64,000 nucleotides of DNA from Isosphaeraceae bacterium. Its GTDB lineage: Bacteria > Planctomycetota > Planctomycetia > Isosphaerales > Isosphaeraceae. Both the position numbers and the translations under genes were made by a program. Where the stretch lies: NCBI GenBank assembly GCA_025356475.1, contig JANXSX010000048.1:62001-126000 (forward strand), in the 5' to 3' direction. The notes under the pieces were generated by a model, which saw nothing but the letters and a program-made list of their open reading frames with translations, was not told the DNA's origin and did not search any database. Below are positions 15,213 through 24,922 of the stretch, piece after piece; the stretch's first letter is position 1; each line of letters opens with the position of its first letter.

Positions 15213-17843
15213 CTACCTGATCTGGAACTGACGTACCTTGGAACTGGGAGAGCCGGGTGACTGGTTCGGAGGATCCGAGATCGGTGTCAGATCGGCCCCT
15301 CGCGCGAGTGCATCAAACTGAGGACCATCTGGACTCGGCGGTAACCCGTGGCTCAGATTCGCTACGACCAACGTGAACCCTCTGGATCGATCCAGAGCAG
15401 GCAGAATCTCTTGGCCGGCCCTCGTGCCAGGCGACCATGCGATCAGTCGAAGGGTCCCCTGCTCTTCTGGTCGGCTCAGTTTCTGATCGTGGATCAATTT
15501 GATGATTTGGTCGGGCTGAAGCGGTCCCTTCGCAGAGGTTGAGGATGGGAACGATTTCGATTCCGTGCCAATTACGACACTCGCACCCTTGGCAATATCT
15601 CCGAGTACGAAGGTCTGATCCGACCCGTCCAGCAGAACGGCATCATGTAGGTCGATCTCCGACTCATTGATAATTGATCGCGTACTTGCATCGAGTGTCA
15701 ATCGAATTGACCCATCCATGGCCCACATCTGTTCTGCGCGAAACATGGAATAGCTTCGAGGTTGAACCCGAAACTGACTAAGCGACGGAACAGGCTGAGT
15801 CTGGAAGGTTGAATCGATGATGTCTTCACCTCGAAGCGAGCGACCACTATCAAACGGCAGAGCAAGCGCGGTCGATTCGTCGGGGTAGGTGATTGCGAAT
15901 TGCACTCGAGACGACGAATAGATGGAGCCGAACCGAGTCAGATGTGCTCGCGGATATTCTCCCTGGATCTCCAGTATGTCAATCTCGTCGCACGCCGCTT
16001 CGAACCCAAGGTCGAATGAGGCAGCTCGTTCGACCCCAATCGCAAAGCCCATCGAGAGGACCGGAATCACTGCCCACGCCCACTCCTTCCTACCGAGCAG
16101 ATATCGACAGACCAACCAGTTCAGCGGAACCAGAGCTAGTAAGTAGGCGAGAATGACCCTGAACACAAATGTCGAACTGGGGATTGATAATCCTGAAGCC
16201 TCTTCGAGCATGTCACGGCAGAGACGCGGAAGGGGTGCATCGTCAACCCAATCCCCAACGGGACGTGATGGGGGTGGGGGAGGGAGATCCGAGACTCTGG
16301 TCGAGGTGAATCCCATCCCCGAAACTCGTGCGCCAACCGGTCCTCTCGTCAGATTTGTCGCCGGAAGGATCGGCCCCGGTGAGGTTCCAACAAGCGGATC
16401 CGGGTTGTTCGACGGGGGAACGATCGAAGAGCCGAGATCACGGCTAAGGTAACGGACCCAACTGAGGTCTTGGCCACTCAGAGCCTGATAACGGGGAGGT
16501 TCAAGACCCCCGTCCCGGCGAGTCAGGGCTCGAACCATCGGTTCTTCCGGCCTTCGCAACAAGAATCGACGGACGAATGTGTCGATGCCGGGCCATGCAA
16601 TGAATGCAGGATCGGTGGGATTGATGCCCAACATCTGGATCCGCCCACGACCAACTCTGGACTCAACTGCAAGGATGAGTTTATCGCCAGCGGCTCCCAG
16701 TGGGAGTACCGTACTCCCCGGCTTGGGATCGAGACCCGTCAAGAAGACAGGTCGATTGGAGGCCGGAATGATCGATACAGGTGCTGTGTAGCGTTTTCCG
16801 AATAGCTCGTAAGCATCTTTAAGAGATGATGGTTCGGGCTGAGGTTCCTCGGGATCGGGGAGCTTGGTCACAGGGGGATATGCCTGTGCGAGCGGCCTCA
16901 GATCGGCTTCGGAGAGCTGGGAGTTTGATCCAGAGAGATCGGCAGGCAAATAAGGCCCGAGAAAGCTCTCTCGAAGAGCGGCGAAGTTCGGACCTGCACC
17001 GCCGACCAACACCAACTGTCCCCCCCAATGAATCCAGTCGAGCATCGCCGATTGTTGAGCGGGGCTGAGGAGTTCCGGTTCTAGACCATCCCAGATCACG
17101 TGACTAATCACAGTCCAGGTCAGCGGATGCGGAGAAAGGACCGGCTTGTCGGGCTCCTGGGGCAAGACGAGCCGATAATAGCGCTGACGTTCAGCCGACA
17201 ATGCATCGTCGGCCGAAGATGTCGGCATGAATGCCCTTAAATTTGTCCATTTGGCATAAGAGTCATTTGCCTTCCGGCTCAAGATCACAACCAACATCTG
17301 GTGTGGTTCGAGCACCCTGAGATTAGCGACCGTCGTCTCATCAGCGCGAATCTGGTCGGGCCGAATCAGCTCCAAACCCAATTCTCTGGGAATTCTTGGC
17401 AGAAAAACCTGCATGCTGAGGCGTGATCTCTGCTCTTTGATCAGCCGAGCGTCCCGCTTGAAGGTGACGGATTGGGGCTGACCCCGGAGTGTTACGGGTG
17501 CGCTCTGGAGAGATCCTTCGTAGTTCGCTAGATTCGAACGCAACTCCAGGCTGAGCGTACTCCAATGATTCGGCTTTACATATGGAAGAATGTCAAAAGG
17601 AGCGATCTGAGATCGGAAGATCTCAAACGGTGGCTTCGTTTTTGCTTCTTTCCGCTTGGCTTCTTCATCGATTGACTTGAGGCGATCATCTTCCGGCGAT
17701 TGGACGCCTGGAATCTGCTCCGTCGAGTTCTGATCCGCTGGATCCTGCTTGTCTGGGTTCTGCTGCGCACGTGCTGAACCCGACAATATCAGGAGCACGA
17801 AGAACGCCACGAGTCGACTCGAAGTTGTCGAGAATAATCGCAC
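15213..17843 (-). CDS. Large extracytoplasmic membrane-anchored protein, first gene of the ABC operon
   Basis: About 876 residues. An N-terminal signal peptide (LVAFFVLLILSGSARA) is followed by an Asp/Gln/Pro-rich linker. A long extracytoplasmic region follows, containing a GATase-like segment (LDWIHWGGQLVLVGG) of the kind found in DUF4350 and GldG-like ABC accessory proteins. A pair of membrane helices near residue 565-610 (VILAYLLALVPLNWLV and WAWAVIPVLSMGFAIG) precedes a second beta-rich region. The GTG at 17843 is chosen because GAGG lies eight bases upstream; a TTG eight codons earlier is possible. It heads the four-gene unit with ATPase, permease and small membrane protein. A sensor or substrate-handling role for the exporter is inferred from context only. 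Confidence 0.7.
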   Translation of the reverse strand: MRLFSTTSSRLVAFFVLLILSGSARAQQNPDKQDPADQNSTEQIPGVQSPEDDRLKSIDEEAKRKEAKTKPPFEIFRSQIAPFDILPYVKPNHWSTLSLELRSNLANYEGSLQSAPVTLRGQPQSVTFKRDARLIKEQRSRLSMQVFLPRIPRELGLELIRPDQIRADETTVANLRVLEPHQMLVVILSRKANDSYAKWTNLRAFMPTSSADDALSAERQRYYRLVLPQEPDKPVLSPHPLTWTVISHVIWDGLEPELLSPAQQSAMLDWIHWGGQLVLVGGAGPNFAALRESFLGPYLPADLSGSNSQLSEADLRPLAQAYPPVTKLPDPEEPQPEPSSLKDAYELFGKRYTAPVSIIPASNRPVFLTGLDPKPGSTVLPLGAAGDKLILAVESRVGRGRIQMLGINPTDPAFIAWPGIDTFVRRFLLRRPEEPMVRALTRRDGGLEPPRYQALSGQDLSWVRYLSRDLGSSIVPPSNNPDPLVGTSPGPILPATNLTRGPVGARVSGMGFTSTRVSDLPPPPPSRPVGDWVDDAPLPRLCRDMLEEASGLSIPSSTFVFRVILAYLLALVPLNWLVCRYLLGRKEWAWAVIPVLSMGFAIGVERAASFDLGFEAACDEIDILEIQGEYPRAHLTRFGSIYSSSRVQFAITYPDESTALALPFDSGRSLRGEDIIDSTFQTQPVPSLSQFRVQPRSYSMFRAEQMWAMDGSIRLTLDASTRSIINESEIDLHDAVLLDGSDQTFVLGDIAKGASVVIGTESKSFPSSTSAKGPLQPDQIIKLIHDQKLSRPEEQGTLRLIAWSPGTRAGQEILPALDRSRGFTLVVANLSHGLPPSPDGPQFDALARGADLTPISDPPNQSPGSPSSKVRQFQIR

Positions 17844-17945
17844 GGGGGAGACCTCGGGAAGCGACAATTCGGGTCGAGAGAACAGGTGTTCGACGATTGT
17901 CCTAGTCTAGCGGTACCCGACGGGATTTTGAAAGGGTCGAGTGGT

Positions 17946-18572
17946 CTAAAGCGAGGAAATCCATGAACTTTGTGCGAGTCGAATTTGATATTCCTCAAGG
18001 GTATCCAGATCGCAGAGGATGCCTTGATCGTTCACGGGAAGTTCGATCAGGTCGGGATGACCCTGAATTAAGGAGTTGAGTCCCCGATCTATGGGAAGGG
18101 AGCGGATCTGCGAGACGATACTCCAAGGCAAGACGATCGGGTGCCCGCGTTTCCCGTTATATGTGGGAGCGATGATTCGTTTTGGATGCCTGAATAAGAG
18201 GGCGATTAATTGCCGAGTCACATTCTCGGAGAGGTCGGGGCAGTCCGCTGGTGCGATCAAAAATGCGTCCGGGCTTGATCCGTGGAGATGAGTGACCAGA
18301 AAGTCGATCCCATGTTCGATCGTCGCCCTCATGTCGGGCGTCTCCTCACGGAGTCGGTGGAGTTCGGCCCCTTCTGCGAGAACTGCCTCCGCGAGTTCAC
18401 CTGCCCCTGGAACATCGTCCGGTGGCACGACCACAACAATCGGGCTGGCTCCACCGCCTTGAAGCGCACGGATCGTCCGGACGATCAAGGGGACCTCCTC
18501 AATTGGCAGGATCAGCTTAGGCTGGCCCATCCGCCGACTTCTTCCAGCGGCTGGAATAATTGCCGGGATCAT
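17946..18572 (-). CDS. mocA: MocA-type molybdenum cofactor nucleotidyltransferase
   Basis: 208-residue MobA-like NTP transferase. It opens MIPAIIPAAGRSRRMGQPK, the nucleotide-binding signature, has the metal-binding aspartate region APADCPDLS, GKRGHPIVLP, and the closing DLDTLEEY that corresponds to the DIDTPEDY of MocA/GlmU-like transferases. MocA transfers CMP to molybdopterin for xanthine-dehydrogenase-type enzymes. The ATG at 18572 overlaps the stop of xdhC by four bases (ATGA), so the two are translationally coupled. That coupling with xdhC favours MocA over MobA. No molybdenum hydroxylase subunits are in the window. Confidence 0.82.
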   Translation of the reverse strand: MIPAIIPAAGRSRRMGQPKLILPIEEVPLIVRTIRALQGGGASPIVVVVPPDDVPGAGELAEAVLAEGAELHRLREETPDMRATIEHGIDFLVTHLHGSSPDAFLIAPADCPDLSENVTRQLIALLFRHPKRIIAPTYNGKRGHPIVLPWSIVSQIRSLPIDRGLNSLIQGHPDLIELPVNDQGILCDLDTLEEYQIRLAQSSWISSL

Positions 18573-19621
18573 GAAGTCACCGATGCTGGCGGCCCAAGGT
18601 TGCGCCACGAGATCAATTCCGCGACCACGCTGATACCGATTTCTGGGACGGTCTGCGATCCGATATCCAGGCCGATTGGCGCTTTGACGCGTTGCAATGT
18701 CGCCTCGGACATGCCGTGATCCCGCACATTTTCGAAGATCAACTTGATCTTCCTTCGGCTCCCAATCAAACCGACATACGTTGCCGGGGTGGGAGCGAGA
18801 AGTTCGAGCGCCTCCTGATCGTGGCCGTGCCCTCGGGTCACGATCAACGCATACGTGTTTGTCGTGATCTCTAGAGTGGGGATGACCTGATCTAATGCCC
18901 CGACGACGATCTCTTGAGCCGCAGGGAAACGTTCTTTGTTGGCATACTGTTGGCGGTCATCGACTACGCAGACATCGAAATCTGCATGAGCTGCCAGTTG
19001 AGCGACCTCTTGGCCGACATGGCCTGCTCCTACGATGATCAGTCGAATCCGAGGCAAGGTCGGAAGGAGTGCAATTCCTGAACGAACCGACGGCTTTGGG
19101 CGTCGCACGAGAGGGATGACCGACTCGGCAAGTTGAGGAGGAATCGCCGAACCGAACCGCGAGCTGACGGCTGTGGCCTGGGAGTCGAGCAGAAATCGTT
19201 CCCCCCGAGGCAAGCCGACTCGTTCGTCGTCCACAACAACGGCTTCGGTAAATCCAAGGCCTGCTTCGAGCAGCTCTTGGAAGCATTTGTAATAGGCAAA
19301 TGCGCGTTCACCTCGGGCGGATTCCGCGAGGATCACCATTTTACCTCCGCAGATCAGTCCATCAGCCCACGCGTAGTCGTGGTCGAGAATATACTCGTGG
19401 AACTCAACCCGATCGGAGCTATAGAGTCGAATCGCCTTCTGCTTGACCTCTCCCTCGACGCAGCCCCCGCCGAGGGTCCCACGTTGCCGACCCTCGGGAT
19501 CGACCAGCATCAGTGCGCCTGCTTTTTGAGGCGTTGAGCCTCTGGTCTCGACGACCTCACAGACGACGACTTCCCGTCCGTCGCGGAGGGTGTCGGTCAG
19601 ATATCGGATCAGGTCGCGCAT
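18569..19621 (-). CDS. xdhC: XdhC/CoxI family molybdenum cofactor maturation protein
   Basis: 350 residues. The N-terminal XdhC/CoxI domain includes RGSTPQKAGALMLV, GGGCVEGEV and GLICGGKM with its conserved cysteine. The C-terminal Rossmann domain has LIIVGAGHVGQEVAQLAAHA and ends with YVGLIGSRRK. Family members bind and sulfurylate Mo cofactor and deliver it to xanthine-dehydrogenase-like enzymes. The open frame runs 193 codons further upstream across the maf promoter and start; the ATG at 19621 (MRDLIRYLTDT) matches the family N-terminus and is preferred. It is followed by overlapping mocA and is divergent from maf (111 bases apart). Confidence 0.9.
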   Translation of the reverse strand: MRDLIRYLTDTLRDGREVVVCEVVETRGSTPQKAGALMLVDPEGRQRGTLGGGCVEGEVKQKAIRLYSSDRVEFHEYILDHDYAWADGLICGGKMVILAESARGERAFAYYKCFQELLEAGLGFTEAVVVDDERVGLPRGERFLLDSQATAVSSRFGSAIPPQLAESVIPLVRRPKPSVRSGIALLPTLPRIRLIIVGAGHVGQEVAQLAAHADFDVCVVDDRQQYANKERFPAAQEIVVGALDQVIPTLEITTNTYALIVTRGHGHDQEALELLAPTPATYVGLIGSRRKIKLIFENVRDHGMSEATLQRVKAPIGLDIGSQTVPEIGISVVAELISWRNLGPPASVTS

Positions 19622-19732
19622 GTTTGGAATTGGTTGGTTTGAGAGCGGATCATCGTCATACGAGGGTATCTCTCGCGAGAAACAACGGCAAGGGCTTGAG
19701 GCTTTGGTTCCAGAATGAGTATCGTTCCCGAT

Positions 19733-20326
19733 ATGAACCACACTCTGATTCTTGCGAGCGCTTCCCCTCGTCGCCGACAGCTTCTCTCCGATGCGGGTTA
19801 TCAATTTTCGGTCGAAATCTCGGGAGTGGAGGAGCCCGAACCTGAGACGGGTTCTGACCCTTCCGCCTATGTGGCGGAGCTGGCCTGGAAGAAGGCACGC
19901 GCGGTTGCGATTCGTCACGTTTCCGGACTGATTTTGGCGGCGGATACGACGTGTGCCGTCGCTGGAGAGATCCTCAATAAGCCGATCGATCGCGCTGACG
20001 CCGAGCGGATGATCCGCCTTCAAGAAGGACGTGATACCAAAGTGATCACTGGTCTGTGTTTGTACCGGGCAGATCGCCACGAGTGGGTCGGCGCGATTGA
20101 TGTCAGCATTGTCCGAGTGAGCCCAATGACCGACCACCAGATGACGGAGTTCCTCGTTAGCGGGCGTTGGGAAGGCAAGGCGGGCGGGTATGGGGTCCAA
20201 GACGACGATCCGTTCGTCAAACTTGTGACGGGCAGTGTCTCCAATGTCGTTGGCCTGCCCATGGAGCGATTGGCGGCTCTTCTCGCGGCATATCCCGAGC
20301 TATCAACCCTTCGTGGAATTGACTAG
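19733..20326 (+). CDS. maf: Maf-family nucleoside triphosphate pyrophosphatase
   Basis: 197 residues. The N-terminus LILASASPRRRQLLSDAG is the Maf signature, followed by the AADTTCAVAGEILNKP segment and KxITGLCL. The family hydrolyses dTTP/UTP or modified nucleotides to monophosphates (house-cleaning) and is linked to septum control in some bacteria. ATG 19733 starts four residues before the signature; ATG 19715 in frame is also possible. Divergent from xdhC; followed 42 bases later by the M28-type gene on the same strand. Confidence 0.92.
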   Translation: MNHTLILASASPRRRQLLSDAGYQFSVEISGVEEPEPETGSDPSAYVAELAWKKARAVAIRHVSGLILAADTTCAVAGEILNKPIDRADAERMIRLQEGRDTKVITGLCLYRADRHEWVGAIDVSIVRVSPMTDHQMTEFLVSGRWEGKAGGYGVQDDDPFVKLVTGSVSNVVGLPMERLAALLAAYPELSTLRGID

Positions 20327-20368
20327 AGTAGCTTAGTGGACTGCAACCACGCCTGCGGAGATCACCCA

Positions 20369-21394
20369 ATGGACGACGCCAAAGTTGGATCCGTGTCCCG
20401 AATGCGATCTCCGCTCCTTTTGGGATTGGCGGTGATCGGGATCGGACTGGCGATCGGGTTTGCACCTCCTCGGCTCTTCCTGGGAACGACCATGGCGGAC
20501 CCTCGCAACCCAATCGCCGCCCCCGTCGACGGTGATCGGGCCTTCGGATACCTCAAGGCAATTTGCGACCTGGGCCCCCGACCTGCAGGTTCGGATGCCA
20601 ACACGCGCCAACGCTCGCTCGTCGCTGCGCATTTTGTAAAAGCCGGTGGCAAGGTCAGTGAGCAAGCGTTCACCGCAAAGGACCCGATCTCGGGTGCGCC
20701 CGTGGCGATGGCGAACTTGGTCGGCTCGTGGTATCCCGAACGAACCGAACGCGTCGTCCTGGGTGCCCACTACGATACGCGCCCGTTCCCAGATCAAGAG
20801 AAGGATCCCGCGAAGCGGCGTGCTCCTTTCATCGGAGCGAACGATGGGGCTTCAGGAGTCGCCCTTCTCATGGAGATTTCCAATCACCTGGCAACATCGA
20901 CCACCCCATGGGGTGTCGACCTTGTTCTCTTCGATGGTGAGGAACTCGTGTACGGCGAACAGGGGGATTACTTCCTCGGGTCGAAAGAATTCGCCCGTCG
21001 TTACGTCGAGGCTGAGGGGGGGCAAAAGGCCAATCACTATGTGGCAGGGATCGTTCTGGACATGGTCGGAGACAAGGATCTTCGGATTGATCAGGAGCAA
21101 TACAGCCTCGACCTTGCACAAGCCCTGATGCGCGACCTCTGGACTGTGGCTGCGAAACTCAAAGAATCAAAAACCTTCCCCAATCGCGTCGGACGCGCGG
21201 TCAATGACGACCACCTTCCCCTGAACAATGCAGGGATTCCCACGATCGACTTAATCGACTTTGACTACCCTCACTGGCATACAACAAAAGACATTCCTGC
21301 AAATTGCTCAGGTGCGAGTCTTGCCAAGGTGGGTCGCGTCGTCACGGGCTGGCTGTCACTTCCCAAACTTGAAGAGAAAAAGAAGAGGCCTTGA
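20369..21394 (+). CDS. M28-family metallopeptidase, glutaminyl-peptide cyclotransferase-like
   Basis: 341 residues with an N-terminal signal-anchor (LLLGLAVIGIGLAIGFA), so periplasmic or membrane-attached. Metal-binding motifs of M28 are in order: GAHYDTRPFP, GANDGASGVALLMEI, DGEEL and a late DYPHWHTTKD with its histidine. Together with the length these match bacterial and animal glutaminyl cyclases, which convert N-terminal Gln to pyroglutamate, as well as M28 aminopeptidases. ATG 20369 is preferred because GGAG lies eight bases upstream; a GTG eleven codons earlier is less likely. It may be cotranscribed with maf, though the functions are unrelated. Confidence 0.85.
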   Translation: MDDAKVGSVSRMRSPLLLGLAVIGIGLAIGFAPPRLFLGTTMADPRNPIAAPVDGDRAFGYLKAICDLGPRPAGSDANTRQRSLVAAHFVKAGGKVSEQAFTAKDPISGAPVAMANLVGSWYPERTERVVLGAHYDTRPFPDQEKDPAKRRAPFIGANDGASGVALLMEISNHLATSTTPWGVDLVLFDGEELVYGEQGDYFLGSKEFARRYVEAEGGQKANHYVAGIVLDMVGDKDLRIDQEQYSLDLAQALMRDLWTVAAKLKESKTFPNRVGRAVNDDHLPLNNAGIPTIDLIDFDYPHWHTTKDIPANCSGASLAKVGRVVTGWLSLPKLEEKKKRP

Positions 21395-21405
21395 GGCCTG
21401 CTCCT

Positions 21406-21669
21406 TTATCGACATGCCAGACCACGTGACTCGTCTCGTTCAGTTCGGGTGAGATCGAGGTCAAACCGGGAGAGGGAGAGTTCGAGCCGAAGCTGCTCCA
21501 GTCCCCCTCTGGCCAACGCCATGGCTCGCGCTCGGAATCTCGCCTGCTCGATAACGTCCAAAACGCGTTCTTCGAGTTCGGCCCGTTCAGGATATGGCAG
21601 CCCCCGGACGAGCTCGAGAAGCTCTGCCAGTTCGACCGGCGTCTCTTCGCATTTCATCGCGATGCTCAT
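21406..21669 (-). CDS. Small predicted helical protein
   Basis: 87 residues, highly charged, almost entirely helical (LAELLELVRGLPYPERAELE then a long Arg/Glu-rich helix). The pattern ends in a heptad-like stretch around LRLELSLSRFDLDL, suggesting a short coiled coil. No domain is recognised. ATG 21669 is taken; an upstream start would add eleven residues. It lies convergent to the M28 gene (12 bases apart) and divergent from the large secreted protein. It could be real or a chance frame; the amino-acid make-up looks protein-like, so I keep it with moderate doubt. Confidence 0.45.
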   Translation of the reverse strand: MSIAMKCEETPVELAELLELVRGLPYPERAELEERVLDVIEQARFRARAMALARGGLEQLRLELSLSRFDLDLTRTERDESRGLACR

Positions 21670-21886
21670 GGTGTACCTCTGGTGGTAAGAGATATATACC
21701 ACGCGAATCTAGAGAAGATAGTCGGATTGCGTAAACTTGAAGATCTGGGAATTTTGGACGGTTGCATTTTCGGCCAGAAGGCTGGTTGGACTTCGCGGAT
21801 TCGGTTTGACCTGCTAATTTCATCCAATTGCATGGGGAAAGTTCCTCGGAGAGGGACTTCGGGTCTGACACGGAGGTCTGCTATCG

Positions 21887-24800
21887 ATGCGCCGCCTTCA
21901 ATCCAGGACGCTCTTTTTCTGGCTCGTATTGGGTTTGTTCAGTCTTGGCGCGGATGCTCCGCTCGGAATCCTCCGTGATGGGTTTGAGACCGACCGCCCA
22001 ACCTGGCGGCAGGAGGCTACGGATGCCACGATCCGTTTGATCGCCCATGACCGCTCGGACCGAGCGGCCCATGATGGCAAGCTCTCCGAGCATTTCGAGT
22101 TTGAAGCGGGTCCTGGAAGTGCTCTCTATTACAGTTATGCGATCCCTAAGGTACCCATCCGTCCCGGGCTAAGAGTCGGGCTCTTTGTCCGATCCAACCG
22201 TGTTGGGGTGGCTCTATCAAGCCGGGTGATTCTGCCTAACGATATTGATCCCGAATCGAAGCAGCCGACATTCCTGACGATCCCCGGAACGATTTATGAG
22301 GAGGCCGATCGCTGGCGTAAGCTGGAGATCTTGGACTTTCCAACGGCCGTTGAGCGCCAGGCACGCATCCTTCGCGCTTCGACCAAGAGGCCGGTAAAGA
22401 TTGAGGGGGCGTATCTCGAACGACTCCTCATCAACATCCACGGTGGTCAGGGCGAGAACGAAGTCTTTCTTGATGAGCTGACAATCTCGCCGGTGACGAA
22501 CAACGAGGGCGACGCGATTGCCGATGTGGGGCCACCCGTAGACGAGGCTGAGGAAGGGGTGGCAACTGCGCGTCCGAAAGCCGACTCGCGGATCACTCTT
22601 CCCCGGAATCGACTCAAGAAGGACGGGCGTGATTGGGTCCCAACCATTATCGATGCGCCCGGCGCGGACATTGAGCCATTGAGGGCTGCGGGCTTCGACG
22701 TCTTGGCGGTCCCTCGTGAGGCTGACCCGATCCGAGTCCAACGGGCGGTTGAGAGTGGCATGTTGATCATGCCTAAGCTTGAAGTGAATGACCCCAACTC
22801 CCCGCTCGACGGACCTGCCGCGCTTGCCTTGATTCGGGATTTCCCAGCCCGCCAATCGGTCGCGTTCTGGCATCTCGGTGAGGGGCTCGGAGCGACTCCC
22901 GACCGTGAGGAGCGGAAAGCCGAACTGAAGCGAGTCCGCGAGGTCATTTCCTCAATCCGGAAGAACCCCACCGATAGTTCCAACTTAACGAGCGGGACGA
23001 TCGAAGCACTCTGGCCGCAGTACGGACGTGTTCCACAGAATCTCGACCTGTTGGGTGCGATGCCGACGATGTGGGCCGCGTCAACCGACATTTCGCTAAC
23101 CTTGCAGTATCTAGCAGCTCGGCGCGACATGACCTTACGTGGTAATGCGGAAGCATTCCATTGGGCGGTCATTCCCTGTACGCCCTATGCCCAAGCGCGA
23201 GAGGGTGTTTGGGGTAATGAACCCCCGCCATCCGGGGGAGATCCCCAGGTCTCTCCCGAGCACCTCCGACTCTTCACTTATGCAGCACTCTCCGCCGGTT
23301 ATCGAGGTTTCGCGTATAAGGCCGACGCGCAATTGACTCGCCCCCGTGGACAGCCTCTCCTGACGGAACTCGCATTTCTGAACATGGAGATCGATCTGGT
23401 CGAGTCGATCATCGCTCAAGGGGCCGACCCCATTGAACGTGCACCTACTCATTATCCCGACCCGCCCCTAATTCCAGCGAGCGCAAACCAGAATCTGCTC
23501 CAGCTCCAGAAGAGCCCCGAGGCTCCCCCCCACCCCACGATCAAGGTCGCAAAGATCCAAACCGCTGACCGACGTGGTGCTTTACTCGTCGTCACGAATT
23601 TCGGGGGAAATGCTCAGTTTGTTCCTGGGCAACTGACGGAGAACGACGTCGTTGTAATCGTCCAGGGCAACGAGGCAGGTCAGGCGTATGAGATCTCACC
23701 TGGCGGTGTTACGCCACTCGTCCGCAAACGAGGCCCGGGAGGGCTTGAGATCACCCTACCGATTCTCGATGTGTCGGCACTCGTCCTGGTCACGAGTGAC
23801 ACCGCACTGATCGACAAGCTTGAGACGGCAATCGCCCGTGTCCGCCCTCGCGCGGTGCAAATGGCTATTGAGCAGGCTCAGCGGCGCATGGAGCAGACGG
23901 CTGAGGTCAACACGCAGTTGACCATCGAAGGCCACCCGACGAAAACGGGGGCCGAGTTGATTGAACAATCCGGACGGTTCATCAAGTCTGCGCGGGAGCG
24001 GCTCGAAGATGCAGACTACGAGGTCGCTTGGTCGGAATCCAGGCGTGCGATCCGTCCTCTGCGAATCCTGATGAATGCGCACTGGAATGATGCGTTCCTA
24101 GCCACCACCAAGGCTGTTCGAGTCGGACGTGGTCAGCCAGAAGATCCACCCAAGGTCAAGCCTGGCACTCGCCCCCCCAAAGAGGCGTTGCTGCCGGTTC
24201 TGGTGAATGCGGTCGCCTGTCCTCCCTTGCTGAGTTACAACACCTTGCCACAGCAGTACACGTGGATTGAGTACATCCGCTCTGGGCAGTTCGGCCCTAA
24301 TCTCTTGTCGGGGGCCGATTTCAGTGATTTGAGCGTCCTCAAGGCCGAGGGCTGGAACCTCAATGCAGGACACAACTTCGATGGCGTTTCTTCAAAGGTC
24401 GAGATCGATCGGACTCAAGCGGATCATCTGAGCGGTGTTCTCAAGCTCTCGGTCGACGCTGCCATTAAAGGGACGATCGACGACTTGCCCCCGACAATTG
24501 AACAGCCGGTTGCGGCAGTGACGACTGCGCCGATCAGGCCGGACGTCCCGATCATGCCTGGCCAATTCTTCCGGATCACGGTTCAAGTGAAAATGCCTCG
24601 ACCCGTGACCGACGGCATCGGCGGATTCATCGTCCGAGATTCCTGGGGTGGAGAGAGCATGCAGTTCACCTATTGTTACCTGCTATCCGACTGGCGCGAG
24701 ATTGTGCTCTATCGTCGCTGCCCGTCGAATGAGCCACTCACGGTGACACTCGGCCTGGCAGGCTATGGTGCCGTCTATTTCGACGACCTGAAGGTTGAAC

Positions 24801-24922
24801 GAATCGAAGATCCGCGGATTCGGATTCCTCGGCCAGCCGCAACGTCGGGTGATCTGACACGGGACCGAAGGCCGACCGCCGGGCCCACAGCCGGCCGTTC
24901 TGTACCACCTCCACGACGGTGA
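21887..24922 (+). CDS. Large secreted protein of planctomycete type, glycosidase-like middle region
   Basis: 1,011 residues. A signal peptide (LFFWLVLGLFSLGADA) starts the protein. Residues 25-215 are beta-rich and resemble a carbohydrate-binding-type sandwich (GILRDGFE to VFLDELTISP). A middle region (about 240-540) has a barrel-like layout with FWHLGEGLGA, MPTMWAAS, FHWAVIPCTPY and AALSAGYRGFAYKADA, similar in style to glycoside-hydrolase-like folds. A helical segment near 640-730 precedes a second beta-sandwich (about 800-960). The tail is Arg/Pro-rich. No catalytic pair can be assigned. GGAGG lies ten bases before the ATG. Its stop codon abuts the stop of convergent polA with no base between them. 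Confidence 0.7.
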   Translation: MRRLQSRTLFFWLVLGLFSLGADAPLGILRDGFETDRPTWRQEATDATIRLIAHDRSDRAAHDGKLSEHFEFEAGPGSALYYSYAIPKVPIRPGLRVGLFVRSNRVGVALSSRVILPNDIDPESKQPTFLTIPGTIYEEADRWRKLEILDFPTAVERQARILRASTKRPVKIEGAYLERLLINIHGGQGENEVFLDELTISPVTNNEGDAIADVGPPVDEAEEGVATARPKADSRITLPRNRLKKDGRDWVPTIIDAPGADIEPLRAAGFDVLAVPREADPIRVQRAVESGMLIMPKLEVNDPNSPLDGPAALALIRDFPARQSVAFWHLGEGLGATPDREERKAELKRVREVISSIRKNPTDSSNLTSGTIEALWPQYGRVPQNLDLLGAMPTMWAASTDISLTLQYLAARRDMTLRGNAEAFHWAVIPCTPYAQAREGVWGNEPPPSGGDPQVSPEHLRLFTYAALSAGYRGFAYKADAQLTRPRGQPLLTELAFLNMEIDLVESIIAQGADPIERAPTHYPDPPLIPASANQNLLQLQKSPEAPPHPTIKVAKIQTADRRGALLVVTNFGGNAQFVPGQLTENDVVVIVQGNEAGQAYEISPGGVTPLVRKRGPGGLEITLPILDVSALVLVTSDTALIDKLETAIARVRPRAVQMAIEQAQRRMEQTAEVNTQLTIEGHPTKTGAELIEQSGRFIKSARERLEDADYEVAWSESRRAIRPLRILMNAHWNDAFLATTKAVRVGRGQPEDPPKVKPGTRPPKEALLPVLVNAVACPPLLSYNTLPQQYTWIEYIRSGQFGPNLLSGADFSDLSVLKAEGWNLNAGHNFDGVSSKVEIDRTQADHLSGVLKLSVDAAIKGTIDDLPPTIEQPVAAVTTAPIRPDVPIMPGQFFRITVQVKMPRPVTDGIGGFIVRDSWGGESMQFTYCYLLSDWREIVLYRRCPSNEPLTVTLGLAGYGAVYFDDLKVERIEDPRIRIPRPAATSGDLTRDRRPTAGPTAGRSVPPPRR

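Noticed and set aside
22447-23172. 241-codon minus-strand frame, Ser/Arg-rich
   Set aside because: Lies wholly over the secreted-protein gene; its composition mirrors the opposite strand.
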